Counted from the first letter of the stretch, positions 34,142-44,158 are shown. The stretch is 64,000 bases of DNA from Stutzerimonas sp. S1 (GCF_025966695.1 NZ_JAOEIY010000003.1:461011-525010); one strand, 5' to 3'. Notes: a model not told the origin generated them from the sequence alone. A program made the numbers and translations.

Positions 34142-34886
34142 TTGTGGGCTTAGATCGTTTTCGCTGGCCCCCTTAGCCTTGATCAGCTAAAGCGACGGCA
34201 TTATTTAAACGTTTTTGTTGATAACGCCTAAAAAAGCTCCGAATGGTAGTGGCGCTAGGGCCAGCTAAAGCCTATCTTGAGTCTTGGACATTCACCCTCA
34301 CACAGAATAAAAGGGGCATGAGCCATGAAAATGTTGCGTATTGCGATGTTTAGCACTTTCTGCTTTTTTGTCACTTCATCCCAGGTAGGCCGGCAAGTGC
34401 ATACTTCCGTTGAGATAACGGCGGGTGTTGGATGTTCGAACGAGCACCCATGCTTTTATGCACTACCACCAGTAGTCTCCCTTTCAGGCCTGTTTTTCTA
34501 GTAGCTCGCATTTTGCTGCACTATGGCGTAATCATCCATCCTAAGCCTATCCGTCTCACAGACGATCGGTGGTCGGTGCGGTCGCCATCGGGTCACCGTG
34601 AAACATGCCCATTAGTCGTTGCTGCATTAGACAATCGACCGGTTGCTGGTCATTGTCGTGGGGCTTGGGCCGGGGGTGTTAGTCACAGATGCGGATGAGT
34701 GTCGTGAAAGTGCGGTATTGGTTGGGCGACTTCAATGACTCCAGCTATTCGTGAAGCAATAAATGACACATCCGTTTATCTCCTATCGATCAAGCCGCCT
34801 CACCCATGATTGAGCGCTCTGAAATGGGTTTTGCGCGACGTTGGCTAGTCTAAGTGCGGCGTTAAGGGGTTACTGAGGGTCACCAG
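34142..34886. other. 745-bp gap separating the dit region from the regulator/efflux region
   Basis: Apart from the possible small gene at 34325, I see no convincing coding sequence, RNA or repeat here. It marks the right border of the recognisable degradation cluster. Confidence 0.5.
34325..34501 (+). CDS. possible 58-residue secreted peptide, hypothetical
   Basis: A small frame with AAAAGGGG upstream of its ATG, a hydrophobic signal-like start (MKMLRIAMFSTFCFFVTSS) and two cysteines in CSNEHPC. I do not recognise it; it could be a chance frame in a long intergenic stretch. Confidence 0.25.
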   Translation: MKMLRIAMFSTFCFFVTSSQVGRQVHTSVEITAGVGCSNEHPCFYALPPVVSLSGLFF

Positions 34887-35879
34887 ATGAGCGCGCCACG
34901 CAGCCTCGATCGAAACCGGGCCGAGCTTGCGGACTTCCTGCGCAGCCGCCGCGAACGCATTACGCCCGAGGAAGTGGGGCTTCCGTCGGGCGGCAGGCGA
35001 CGCACGCCGGGACTTCGACGTGAGGAGGTCGCGGCTCTGGCTGGGGTGGGTTTGTCCTGGTACACCTGGCTCGAGCAGGGGCGGGAGATCGGCGTTTCGG
35101 CAGCATTTCTCGAGAATCTCTCTAGGACGCTCAAACTAGATGCGACAGAGCGTCGCCATCTGTTTCTATTGGCCCACCAGCGATTGCCACCGGAGCCTGG
35201 TAAAACTTGGTGCGTGGTGCCGCCGCTGATTCACAGATTGATAGCCGATCTGCCGATGCGCCCAGCGTATGTTTTGAACCTGCGCTGGGACGTACTCGCC
35301 TGGAATGCGGCGGCCGACAGGGTGTTCAGCTTCTCTAGTTTTCCAGTCGAGCGCCGCAACCTGCTCTGGCTGCTGTTCACCGCACCTACGATTCGGACCC
35401 TGTTTGATCCTTGGGACGATCAGGCACTGCAGATCCTTTCAAGTTTCCGCCGCGACTTCGTCAGGGCGCCGCTCGATCCGGACATCGGCACGCTGGTCAA
35501 GGATCTGGAAAAGGTCGATACGGAATTCAGGACCTGGTGGCGTCAGCACGACATCCACGGTCCTTGCCAGGGTGTACGGCACTTGCGAATCCCGGACATT
35601 GGGCTGGTAGTGTTCGACCATACGTCTCTTACGATCGATGTCGACCGCGATCTACGTCTGGTTTATTACGCGGCGAGGGAAGGGCAAGCCGCAAGCCGGC
35701 TATTTGAACAATGGCTGACCGACGAGGTCGGCGTCACCAGCATGGGGAATGAGCCGCTCACCAATGACCGTGGCCCGCGAGCGCCCGAGGTGCCAGGAGA
35801 CCTGTCCGCGCTATCTGCGGCGTCTTCCTCTGCTGGTGAGATGGTGCTCTCGCTTCAGTCCCCAAGCGCATTGAGATAG
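34887..35879 (+). CDS. XRE-family regulator with MmyB-type ligand-binding domain
   Basis: 330 residues. An N-terminal helix-turn-helix with the family signature GGRRRTPGLRREEVAALAGV (about 31-50) and WYTWLEQGR is followed by the MmyB-like PAS-related domain (AYVLNLRWDVLAWNAAA). Such regulators often control neighbouring oxidoreductases or transporters. Its last 25 bases overlap the end of the convergent TetR gene. No obvious target gene is adjacent on the left. Confidence 0.87.
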   Translation: MSAPRSLDRNRAELADFLRSRRERITPEEVGLPSGGRRRTPGLRREEVAALAGVGLSWYTWLEQGREIGVSAAFLENLSRTLKLDATERRHLFLLAHQRLPPEPGKTWCVVPPLIHRLIADLPMRPAYVLNLRWDVLAWNAAADRVFSFSSFPVERRNLLWLLFTAPTIRTLFDPWDDQALQILSSFRRDFVRAPLDPDIGTLVKDLEKVDTEFRTWWRQHDIHGPCQGVRHLRIPDIGLVVFDHTSLTIDVDRDLRLVYYAAREGQAASRLFEQWLTDEVGVTSMGNEPLTNDRGPRAPEVPGDLSALSAASSSAGEMVLSLQSPSALR

Positions 35880-36508
35880 CCAATCAGGGCGCGCGGAATC
35901 TCCTGTAGCCAGATCCGCTCCAGGCTTTCGTCCGTCTCAGGAGCCGAATGGAACATCCCGGATGGTATGGATAACAGAACCGCACTATAGGCGCGCAAAT
36001 CTTCGGCACTGGCGTCGGGCAACCTCATGTGGAGAACCTTTTCGTAGATGGAACGCACTGCGGCGCGAAGCGCTGGCGAATGAAGCTGCCGATCGCCTAG
36101 GGTCGGGCTGAGCAGCAACTGGATATCCCGGTGACGAGCAATGTATTCAAGAAAGGGAACGATGAGCCGTTCCACCATCTGCGCTGTAGAAAGGCGCTTC
36201 CAGACGTGATCGTCGATCTGCTCCAGTCGCTTGGTGATGGTACACAGCGCGTCGGTGTGACGCTGATTGAGGGCGGCGAGGACGCTGTGCTTGTCGGGGA
36301 AGAAGTGATAGAGCGAGCCAATGGAGGTGCCCGACTCCTTGGCGAGACGATGCATCGTCAGGCCCGCTTCGCCATCGCGCTGCAACACCTTCGCGCAGGC
36401 ATCCAGAATGGCGGCGACACGCTCGTGTCCACGGTCCTGCTGTGGCTTGCGGGGCGTCCGGCCTGCTTTCACAGATGGACGCGTGGTGGGCGCTAGTTCT
36501 GGGGTCAT
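35855..36508 (-). CDS. TetR-family regulator of the adjacent efflux operon
   Basis: 217 residues with an N-terminal TetR domain (MHRLAKESGTSIGSLYHFFPDK, about 52-73) and a C-terminal TetR effector domain. It is divergent from the DHA2 pump genes, with a 97-bp shared promoter region holding a clear inverted repeat, so it most likely represses the pump operon. Confidence 0.87.
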   Translation of the reverse strand: MTPELAPTTRPSVKAGRTPRKPQQDRGHERVAAILDACAKVLQRDGEAGLTMHRLAKESGTSIGSLYHFFPDKHSVLAALNQRHTDALCTITKRLEQIDDHVWKRLSTAQMVERLIVPFLEYIARHRDIQLLLSPTLGDRQLHSPALRAAVRSIYEKVLHMRLPDASAEDLRAYSAVLLSIPSGMFHSAPETDESLERIWLQEIPRALIGYLNALGD

Positions 36509-36548
36509 GGCCTGAATGCTAGCGGAACGCAGCGAAGAGTGCAGTAAT

Positions 36549-36568
36549 ACTAGACAGAAACTTCTAGT
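36549..36568. promoter_or_regulatory. inverted repeat, probable TetR operator of the pump operon
   Basis: ACTAGA, eight bases (CAGAAACT), TCTAGT: perfect 6-base arms located in the divergent region, 38 bp before the pump gene and 40 bp before the TetR gene. Confidence 0.55.
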
Positions 36569-36605
36569 TAAGTAACATGCGCAGCTTCATCCCAGATCGA
36601 CTCGC

Positions 36606-38276
36606 ATGGCCCAGCCCCAGTATTTGAAGCCCAATCCGAATTGGGAGCCTCACGAGCGACCATCTATGCCGGGTTCGCCGTCGACGCCATTGCACAGCAA
36701 TCCGGTCAGGCTCGCCTATGCGCTCGTCGCCATGCTGGTTGGCATCACCGGCGGCCTGGGCAATGCGTTGTTTAGCGCCAATCTCGCCGCCATCCAGGGG
36801 GAGCTGGGGCTGACGCCCGAGCAGGGCGCCTGGCTGCCCGCCGCCTACCTGATGGTCAACGTTTCCACCAATCTCCTGCTGATCAAGTTTCGGCAGCAAT
36901 ACGGATTGCGCCGTTTCGCGGAGATCGGCCTGACGATCTACGCGCTCGTGACCGTTACTCATATCTTCGTCGAAGGCTTCGGCATGGCCGTATTCGTTCG
37001 GGCGGTCAGCGGTTTCGCCGGTGCCACGGTCAGCACCTTGGCCGTGCTCTACATGCTGCAGGCGTTTCGCAAGGCCGACATGCCCAAGGGGCTGATCATC
37101 GGCATCGGCATATCCCAACTGGCGACGCCGCTGGCCTGGCTGCTGTCCCCGGCCTTGCTGGATCTGGGGGAGTGGCATCGCCTGTACGTATTCGAGGCGG
37201 GCCTCGCCCTGTGCTCGTTGGCGGCGGTGGTGGTGCTCAAGCTGCCGCCGGGCGAACACATCAAGGCATTCGAACCGCTGGATTTTCTCACGTTCCTCCT
37301 CATCGCTCCGGCGCTGGCGCTGTTCGCCGCCGTGCTGGCCCAGGGGCGGGTGCAGTGGTGGTTCGAGCAGCCCTGGATCGCCTATGCGCTGATCGCCGGG
37401 CTGGTGCTGATGATCGCCGCCCTGACGATCGAGCATCATCGGAAAAATCCTCTGGTGCAGACGCGCTGGCTGGGTATGGCCGACACCCTGCGTTTCGCCA
37501 TCGGCGCGATCGCCCTGCGCTTCGTCCTGACAGAGCAGAACTACGGCGCGGTCGGGTTGCTGCAGACGCTCGGCATGGGGGCTGATCAGTTGCGGGGGCT
37601 CTATACCGTGATGCTGATCGGACTGGTGCTCGGCATCGTCGTCAGTGCGCTGACCTTCGGCCCCAGAACCATCGTCGCGCAGATCGTCCTGTCCATCGTA
37701 CTGATCGCGACGGGCAGCTTTCTGGATACCGATGCGACCAACCTGACCCGCCCCCACGATATGTTTCTCAGCCAGGGCATGCTGTCCTTCGCCGGCGGCT
37801 TGTTCATGGGGCCGCTGATGTTGACGGGGGTCATGAAGGCGCTGAAGAACGGGCCGAATTATCTGGTGAGCTTCGCCGTGCTGTTCTCGATCACCCAGAG
37901 CCTCGGCGGTCTCGCCGGCCCGGCGGTATTCGGCACCTTCCAGGTGGTGCGTGAGAAGGCCCATTCCAGTTATCTGACCGAACAGATCAACCCGGCCGAC
38001 CCGATCGTGGCGCAGCGCCTGCACCTGCAGGGGCAACTCTATGCGCCGCTGATTAGCGATCCACTGCTGAGGCAGGCGCAGGGTTCCGCGCAGTTGAGCC
38101 AGGTGGTGCGCCGCGAAGCCAACGTGCTGGCCTTCAATGATGTGTTTCGCCTGATCGGGCTGGTGGCCATCAGCGTACTGAGCTGGTCGCTCTTCCACAT
38201 TCTGCGCGCGGCCCGGCAAAAGAAGCGCGAGAGCCTGGCCAGCGTGACTCCCCCTACCGATATCCAAGATACCTGA
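36606..38276 (+). CDS. DHA2-family MFS efflux pump (EmrB-like)
   Basis: 556 residues with about 14 transmembrane segments, of the drug:H+ antiporter-2 family that works with a HlyD-type adaptor and an outer-membrane channel. The N-terminal region GITGGLGNALFSANLAAIQGEL carries the family start of TM1. No good ribosome site precedes the ATG; 36666 is an alternative. The adaptor begins 3 bases after the stop. The substrate is unknown. Confidence 0.87.
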   Translation: MAQPQYLKPNPNWEPHERPSMPGSPSTPLHSNPVRLAYALVAMLVGITGGLGNALFSANLAAIQGELGLTPEQGAWLPAAYLMVNVSTNLLLIKFRQQYGLRRFAEIGLTIYALVTVTHIFVEGFGMAVFVRAVSGFAGATVSTLAVLYMLQAFRKADMPKGLIIGIGISQLATPLAWLLSPALLDLGEWHRLYVFEAGLALCSLAAVVVLKLPPGEHIKAFEPLDFLTFLLIAPALALFAAVLAQGRVQWWFEQPWIAYALIAGLVLMIAALTIEHHRKNPLVQTRWLGMADTLRFAIGAIALRFVLTEQNYGAVGLLQTLGMGADQLRGLYTVMLIGLVLGIVVSALTFGPRTIVAQIVLSIVLIATGSFLDTDATNLTRPHDMFLSQGMLSFAGGLFMGPLMLTGVMKALKNGPNYLVSFAVLFSITQSLGGLAGPAVFGTFQVVREKAHSSYLTEQINPADPIVAQRLHLQGQLYAPLISDPLLRQAQGSAQLSQVVRREANVLAFNDVFRLIGLVAISVLSWSLFHILRAARQKKRESLASVTPPTDIQDT

Positions 38277-38279
38277 GCC

Positions 38280-39440
38280 ATGACCGACGAAAAGAAGCCC
38301 CGCGAAGATCTGCCCGCTGCCCCGGTCGTCGAGGAATCCGCCGCGCCGGCCGATGCCGGGCCGGTCGAGAGCGAGCCGCCGAAGACGATCAGGCCCAGGG
38401 CCCGCACCGTGGTTCTGATGCTGGGCGTCGCCCTGGTCGGGATTCTCGCAATACTCTACGCCTGGCGGCTGCCGCCGTTTACCAGCGGCATCGTCACCAC
38501 GGAAAACGCCTATGTCCGGGGCCAGATCACCGTGCTGGCACCGCAGGTCAACGGCTATGTCTCTGAAGTCCTGGTCGAGGATTTCCAAGCGGTGGAGCAG
38601 GGACAGGCGCTGATCCGGATCGACGACCGCATCTATCGTCAGAAGGTGGCGCAGGCAAGGGCGGAGCTGGCCGCGCGCCAATTCGAACTGGATAACGTGG
38701 TGCAGACGCTGGCCTCCGATCAGGCGACGCTGGCTTCCCGACGCGCCGAAATCGGCGCGGCGAAAGCTGAGTTTGACCGTGCGCGGGCCGATGAACTGCG
38801 CGTCAACGAGCTGTCCGAGCGGGGCTCAGTTTCGGTTCGCGAGCGCGACCAGATTCGCGCCACCGCGCGCTCGGCCGCCGCCAATGTGAAGCGCTCGGAA
38901 GCCGCGATCCAGATCGCCGAGGAAAGCCTCAAGGCCACCGGCGTCTCCAAGGGCGGGCTCCAGGCCCAGGTCGCGTTGGCCGAAGCGTCCCTGCGCCTGG
39001 CCGAAATCGATCTCGCCAACACCCTGATCAAGGCACCGAGAGGCGGCCAGGTCAGCCAGGTCACGGTGCGCCTCGGACAGTACGTCTCGGCGGGTTCGCA
39101 ACTGCTCTATCTGGTGCCGCGGCAACTCTGGATCATCGCCAACTACAAGGAAACCCAGATCCACCACATGCGCGTCGGCCAGCCGGTCACCTTCGATATC
39201 GATGCGCTGGACGGCGCCACGCTCACCGGACGGGTCGAGCGGCTGGCGCCTGCCACCGGTTCAGAGTTCAGCGTGCTGGCGCCCGACAACGCCACCGGCA
39301 ACTTCACCAAGGTGGTTCAGCGGCTGCCGGTGCGCATCGCCATCAATGCCGAGCAGCCGCTGGCCGAGCGCCTGCGTCCGGGCCTCTCAGTGGTCGTCCA
39401 TGTCGATACCAGCGCCGATGACGAGGAGGGCGTGCAATGA
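38280..39440 (+). CDS. HlyD/EmrA-family periplasmic adaptor
   Basis: 386 residues: a Pro/Glu-rich cytosolic start, one transmembrane helix at about 42-60, then a barrel-sandwich (lipoyl) motif, a long coiled-coil hairpin (about 120-220) and beta domains. It connects the pump at 36606 to the outer-membrane protein at 39437, whose start overlaps its stop by four bases. Confidence 0.88.
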   Translation: MTDEKKPREDLPAAPVVEESAAPADAGPVESEPPKTIRPRARTVVLMLGVALVGILAILYAWRLPPFTSGIVTTENAYVRGQITVLAPQVNGYVSEVLVEDFQAVEQGQALIRIDDRIYRQKVAQARAELAARQFELDNVVQTLASDQATLASRRAEIGAAKAEFDRARADELRVNELSERGSVSVRERDQIRATARSAAANVKRSEAAIQIAEESLKATGVSKGGLQAQVALAEASLRLAEIDLANTLIKAPRGGQVSQVTVRLGQYVSAGSQLLYLVPRQLWIIANYKETQIHHMRVGQPVTFDIDALDGATLTGRVERLAPATGSEFSVLAPDNATGNFTKVVQRLPVRIAINAEQPLAERLRPGLSVVVHVDTSADDEEGVQ

Positions 39441-40879
39441 CGCGGCCCGACAGGGTCAGCCGGGCGTTGTCCCCCCTGCTGCTGGCCATGGCCCTGACCG
39501 CTTGCGCGCCGGCTCGGCAGGCGATACCGCCGGCGGCGCAGGTCGAGGTGCCGGATGCCTGGCGCGACGGCACGGCAGCCAGGTCGGCCATCCAACTGCG
39601 CTGGTGGCAGGGTTTCGCCGATCCGCAACTGAACCGCCTGATCGAAACCGCACTGGCCTCGAACACCGACATCCTCACGGCGATGTCCCGGATCGACGAG
39701 GCGCGCGAGCAGGTTCGGCTGGCGCGCTCGTCCCTGCTGCCCAGGGTCGATGCCGTGATCGGCGGGCAGCGCGCCCGTGATCTCGGCACGACGGGAATCC
39801 AGCACACCACGGCCTTTCAGCCGGAGTTGCAGGTATCCTACGAGGTGGATGTCTGGGGCCGTCTGGGCAAGCTGCGGGAAGCGGCCGAGCTGGATTACCA
39901 GGCCAGCGAAGCGGATCACGATGCGGTGCGCCTCGCGGTGGTCAGCACCCTGGCCAGGGCCTACATCTCACTGCTATCGCTGGACTACCAGTTGCAGGTG
40001 ACCCGCCAGACCGCCGAATCCCGCCAGGAGGCCCTGCGCATCGCCGGCGACCGGGCGAGCCTCGGCTACACCTCGCAACTGGAGCTGACCCAGGCGCAGT
40101 CCGAATACGAGGCCGCCGCACAACTGATTCCCGAACTGGAACAGGCGATCCGCCAGCAGGAGAATGCCATCCGTCTGCTGACCGGCACGCTGCCCGGTGC
40201 GGTCACGCGCGGCAGCCACTTCGACACCATCGCCCTCCCAGCAGTGCCCGCGGCTCTGCCGTCGGAGCTGTTGCGGCGCCGGCCCGACATCCGTCAGGCC
40301 GAACTGCTGCTGGCCGCGAGCGATCTCAGCCTCGACGCCGAGCGTGATCGTTTTCTGCCGCAGGTTCAGCTTTCCGCGAACATCGGCCAGTTGTTTGTCA
40401 ACGCGCTGGACTACGATCCAGAGCGGGTCTGGGGACTGGGCGGCAGCGTACTGGCGCCTTTGTTCAATGGCCGACGGCTGGAAGCGGGGGTTGCGATCGC
40501 TACCGCTCAGCGCGATCAGGCCGCTTACCGTTATCGAGCCTCTGCGCTGAATGCCTTCAGCGAAGTAGAGAGCGCCCTTTCCGGCATCCAGCAGTTCGCC
40601 GCGCAGGCAGAGCGCGTCGAGGCGCGGCGCGAGATTCTGGCGCGGTCGCTGGAAATCGCCCGCGACCGCTACCGCGGCGGCTACTCCTCCTACCTCGAAG
40701 AACTCGACGCCCAGCGCAACCTGTTCAACACCGAGCTGGCGGTGATCCAGATCGAAGAAAACCGCATCGGCAACCTGATCAACCTCTACCAGGCGCTGGG
40801 GGGGGGCTGGCAGGCGGATGCGATCCACGCGAGCGAGGAGCACCCCGCTCCTTTGACACATATCAAGAGGGATCATTGA
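39437..40879 (+). CDS. NodT-family outer-membrane efflux lipoprotein
   Basis: 480 residues, TolC/OprM-like, with a lipoprotein signal (lipobox LTAC at about 19-22) and two OEP repeats (RLIETALASNTDILTAMSRI; RDRYRGGYSSYLEELDAQR). It completes the tripartite pump. The stop overlaps the next start (TGATG). Confidence 0.89.
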   Translation: MTRPDRVSRALSPLLLAMALTACAPARQAIPPAAQVEVPDAWRDGTAARSAIQLRWWQGFADPQLNRLIETALASNTDILTAMSRIDEAREQVRLARSSLLPRVDAVIGGQRARDLGTTGIQHTTAFQPELQVSYEVDVWGRLGKLREAAELDYQASEADHDAVRLAVVSTLARAYISLLSLDYQLQVTRQTAESRQEALRIAGDRASLGYTSQLELTQAQSEYEAAAQLIPELEQAIRQQENAIRLLTGTLPGAVTRGSHFDTIALPAVPAALPSELLRRRPDIRQAELLLAASDLSLDAERDRFLPQVQLSANIGQLFVNALDYDPERVWGLGGSVLAPLFNGRRLEAGVAIATAQRDQAAYRYRASALNAFSEVESALSGIQQFAAQAERVEARREILARSLEIARDRYRGGYSSYLEELDAQRNLFNTELAVIQIEENRIGNLINLYQALGGGWQADAIHASEEHPAPLTHIKRDH

Positions 40880-41862
40880 TGAAATACCGCAGCCAACTCC
40901 GGCCAGGCCTGCTGGTCATGCTGCTGGTCGCTTGTGCCGCGGCAGAAGCCGATACGCTGTCGATCAAGGCGGAAAACGACATCATCTCCTCCGGAAGCGA
41001 CGGCCATTACAGCAACGGCCTGGAAGTAATCTGGGGCTTTGAGCCCGAACAGGATCACTGGAGCCGTAGTCTCGCCGATCTCCTGCCGGACTGGTCGGGC
41101 AGTGCGGTGGACAATGTCGCCTATCGCTTTAGCCATCAGATCTATACGCCTGAGGAAATCGAAAACCATTGGTTGATCAAGGACGACCGTCCATATGCGG
41201 GGCTGATGTTCGCCGGAGTGTCGTTGTTCTCCGACACCCAGCACGAGGGCTGGCGTTCAGCCGAGGAGCTGCACCTGGACGTCGGCATCGTCGGCCCAGC
41301 CGCAGGCGGCAAGCGACTGCAGAGCGCCGTGCACAAGGCCACCGGCAGCGACGAGCCCAACGGCTGGGAACATCAATTGGAGAACGAGCCCTTCGTCAAT
41401 CTGGCCTACCAGCACCGCTGGTGGCTGCAGAAGCGCATGGGCGGGCTGGAGCTGGAATACGGCCCCAGCCTGGGCTTCTCGCTCGGCAATCTGTACACCT
41501 ACGCATCGACAGGCCTGGGGGCGCGGCTCGGGCAGAACCTGCAGCGTAGCTTCAGCATTCCTTCGGTCACTCCTGGGCAAAGCGGCAACCAGTTCTTCCA
41601 CGCGGGCAGCGGGTTCGGTTGGTACGGCTTCGCCAATCTCGAGGGCCGCTATATGGCGCAGAACATGCTCCTCGACGGCAACACCTTCGAGAACAGCCAT
41701 TCGGTGGATCGCCGCGAATGGGTCGGCGACGCCACGCTCGGCGGCGTGCTGACCTGGAGCCGCTGGCAACTGGCGTTCGCCAGCGTCTGGCGCACCCGCG
41801 AGTTCGAGGGACAACAGGAGCACGACCAGTTCGGCTCGATCACGCTCTCGACCTGGTTGTAA
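40879..41862 (+). CDS. LpxR-family lipid A deacylase-like outer-membrane protein
   Basis: 327 residues with a signal peptide (cleavage near AAAEA/DT), then KAENDIISSGSDGHYSNG and DRPYAGLMFAGVSLF, the hallmark active-site and calcium-site regions of the LpxR/DUF2219 family. Known LpxR removes the 3'-acyloxyacyl chain from lipid A in the outer membrane. It is translationally coupled (one-base overlap) to the efflux channel, which is an unusual partnership. Confidence 0.82.
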   Translation: MKYRSQLRPGLLVMLLVACAAAEADTLSIKAENDIISSGSDGHYSNGLEVIWGFEPEQDHWSRSLADLLPDWSGSAVDNVAYRFSHQIYTPEEIENHWLIKDDRPYAGLMFAGVSLFSDTQHEGWRSAEELHLDVGIVGPAAGGKRLQSAVHKATGSDEPNGWEHQLENEPFVNLAYQHRWWLQKRMGGLELEYGPSLGFSLGNLYTYASTGLGARLGQNLQRSFSIPSVTPGQSGNQFFHAGSGFGWYGFANLEGRYMAQNMLLDGNTFENSHSVDRREWVGDATLGGVLTWSRWQLAFASVWRTREFEGQQEHDQFGSITLSTWL

Positions 41863-41920
41863 TGCTGACGAGGGGCTCTGCGCGGCCCAAGCAAACCATC
41901 TCAACAGGAAGAAACTGGAA

Positions 41921-42091
41921 ATGGATGAATTTAATGTAATGATTTCCATACTGCTGGTGGCGTTCCTGACGATGACTGTCGGGTTCGCCGCGCGCGAGAG
42001 GAACTGGGGGGTTGCATTGATCGGACTGGGCATCGTCGGTGTGTTTTCGGTGCTGGGATACAAGATGTACATCACTTTCGGCGGTGCGTGA
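41921..42091 (+). CDS. 56-residue membrane protein, hypothetical
   Basis: Two predicted transmembrane helices (MISILLVAFLTMTVGFAA and GVALIGLGIVGVFSVLGYKMY) joined by ARERNWG. GGAAG and a second GGAA stand upstream of the ATG. It lies in the same direction between two genes of the array, so it is probably real. I do not recognise the family. Confidence 0.5.
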   Translation: MDEFNVMISILLVAFLTMTVGFAARERNWGVALIGLGIVGVFSVLGYKMYITFGGA

Positions 42092-42127
42092 CAGGCTCCG
42101 TATTCTTGGCGGCCGAAAAAGCCATGC

Positions 42128-44158
42128 ATGGCGCCGGTACTGCGAGTGCCGGTGGCCGCTTCCTTTTTCGCATTCGAGTTCCTCAGTTTGAATCGTCAAC
42201 CAGCTCCGCTCCGCGGACAGTTATATGGCTCCATCCTCCGGCGGGGAGCGTTCCTCGTGCTTCTGCTGCTGATGCTGAGCGGTTGCGCCGGGGTCAAGGT
42301 GTCCGCCCTCGAAACCAGGGACTACATCTCCCTGCGCCGCGGGGATGTGCTGAGCACAGGGCAACTCAGCTCTTCGGTGGGGACCGCGCTGCAGGTGGTC
42401 GGCATCGGCCAGGACGAATGCAAGGCAGCCGCTGCCGTCTGCCTTCGAACGCTGGGCGAGTCGAAAGCGCTGGGCGACGAGCAACGGCTGTCGGTATTGG
42501 CCGAACTCTGGCTGCAGGAAGCGTTGCGGCTGGATCGATCGGCGCAGACCGATGCGCAGACCGACGCCATGCTGGATGCTTACCTGGAAAGCGCCCGGCA
42601 CGCTTACGCTTACCTGTTCATGACCGAGCGCACGGTGGGGCAGAGGGCCCTGGACGATAGGCAGACCCAGGTGCGCGACTATTACAACTTCTCCGTGCAA
42701 AAGGCGTTGACTGGGCTCTTTGCGCGCTATCAAGGCAACCCGCCACAGGCTGGCGAAGGCCAGGGCAACTTCGTGCTGCATAGCGGCCGCTGGCAGATTC
42801 AGGGTACGGTGGGCGATGTCCGTCTGGCTGGCGGCCGGGACCTGCCGGAGGCGCTGATTCCAGCGGCTTCGCTTTCCTTTAAGGGCTTGCGTAACCAGTA
42901 TCGGCGGGACGGGTTGGGAGCAGAACTGGTCGCCATGACTGACCGCAGAGTGGTGAGAAAGGACAGTGCGGAGCTGGCCTGGAGCGAGACGCCGTTCCCG
43001 GCCGTCACTGCAGTGGCGAGTTTTCCAGGAGCGACCCTGGACGAGGTTCTGAGCACGCAAAAGGTGCATATCGTCGGCTACGACCCATTTCGCCAGGACA
43101 GCATCACGATGGCCGGGCGAGAGATCCCACTGGCGGCTAGCTTCACCTCTGGCTACGGGCTCTGGCTGGCTCGTTCGGGATTTGCCTCCCAGTCATTGCT
43201 GACACTAGTGGGCAAGGGCGAGGTACTGGAAAAGCCACACGTCTATCTGATGCAGCCCTACGATCCGAACCGCCGCATCATCATCATGCTGCATGGCCTG
43301 GCCAGCAGTCCGGAAGCCTGGATCAATGTCGCCAACGAGGTGCTGGGCGACGAAGCCCTGCGGCAAAACTACCAGATCTGGCAAGTCTATTACCCGACAA
43401 ACGCCCCGCTGGCATTCAACAACAAGGCGATCCGTACGGCCCTTGAGCAGACCCTTGAGCACTTCGATCCGAGCGGAACGGCCCAGGCCTCTCGGGATAT
43501 GGTGGTAATCGGGCATAGCATGGGTGGGGTGCTGTCGCGGTTGATGCTGTCGTCTTCCGGAGATCGTCTGTGGGCCGCCCTGCTTGAGAGGTATCCGCTT
43601 CAGGGGCGTAGGCTCGAGCGGGTGCAGAAGGAGGTCGGCCCCTATGTGAGGTTCGAGCCCTTGCCCGATGTCAGCCGCGCGATCTTCGTCGCGGCCCCGC
43701 ACCGCGGCACGCCATTCGCTGAGAACCGCATTTCCCGCTGGGCCGCTGGCCTCGTCAAGCTGCCGGCCTCGGTGCTTGGGCGGATCACCGATGTTGCGCA
43801 ATTGCTGATCGTCCCGGGCTCGGCCAATGCCGAGGTGTTGACCCGGCCACTCAACAGCATCGACAATCTCAGCAGCAACGACCCCTTTGTCAGGCTGAGC
43901 GCCGACCTGCCCATCTCGCCTGCGGTGCGCTACCACTCGATCATCGGCAACTACACCCCCGCGTTGTCACTGCTGGATTCCAGCGATGGTGTGGTGCCGT
44001 ATTCCAGTGCCCATCTGGCCGCGGCAGAGTCGGAAATCGTGATTCCTTTCGGCCACAGCGTGCAGGAGACGCCCGAGGCCATCATGGAAATCCGCCGCAT
44101 TCTGCACGTTCATCTGCACGAGTCCGACGGCGACCGGTTCGCGGGACCGGTACCATGA
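42128..44158 (+). CDS. lipoprotein alpha/beta hydrolase (PGAP1/lipase-like)
   Basis: 676 residues. The N-terminal hydrophobic stretch LVLLLLMLSGC has a lipobox, so the true start may be the in-frame TTG at 42188 rather than the ATG at 42128. The C-terminal half is an alpha/beta hydrolase: oxyanion region IIMLHGLASSPEAW, nucleophile elbow GHSMGG, catalytic His near FGHSVQE. Related proteins act as periplasmic esterases or lipases. The stop overlaps the next start (ATGA). Confidence 0.8.
   Translation: MAPVLRVPVAASFFAFEFLSLNRQPAPLRGQLYGSILRRGAFLVLLLLMLSGCAGVKVSALETRDYISLRRGDVLSTGQLSSSVGTALQVVGIGQDECKAAAAVCLRTLGESKALGDEQRLSVLAELWLQEALRLDRSAQTDAQTDAMLDAYLESARHAYAYLFMTERTVGQRALDDRQTQVRDYYNFSVQKALTGLFARYQGNPPQAGEGQGNFVLHSGRWQIQGTVGDVRLAGGRDLPEALIPAASLSFKGLRNQYRRDGLGAELVAMTDRRVVRKDSAELAWSETPFPAVTAVASFPGATLDEVLSTQKVHIVGYDPFRQDSITMAGREIPLAASFTSGYGLWLARSGFASQSLLTLVGKGEVLEKPHVYLMQPYDPNRRIIIMLHGLASSPEAWINVANEVLGDEALRQNYQIWQVYYPTNAPLAFNNKAIRTALEQTLEHFDPSGTAQASRDMVVIGHSMGGVLSRLMLSSSGDRLWAALLERYPLQGRRLERVQKEVGPYVRFEPLPDVSRAIFVAAPHRGTPFAENRISRWAAGLVKLPASVLGRITDVAQLLIVPGSANAEVLTRPLNSIDNLSSNDPFVRLSADLPISPAVRYHSIIGNYTPALSLLDSSDGVVPYSSAHLAAAESEIVIPFGHSVQETPEAIMEIRRILHVHLHESDGDRFAGPVP

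Noticed and set aside
34432..34698. 88-codon frame in the gap before the XRE gene
   Set aside because: No ribosome site, no recognisable domain and unusual composition; the small frame at 34325 is the better though still weak candidate.
36564..38681. 705-codon open frame on the minus strand opposite the DHA2 pump and adaptor
   Set aside because: It is rich in Gln, His, Gly and Arg with no recognisable domain, and lies fully antisense to clear transporter genes; a typical shadow in GC-rich DNA.
42221..43069. Minus-strand frame opposite the lipoprotein hydrolase
   Set aside because: It is antisense to a clear alpha/beta hydrolase gene and has no recognisable motif or ribosome site.
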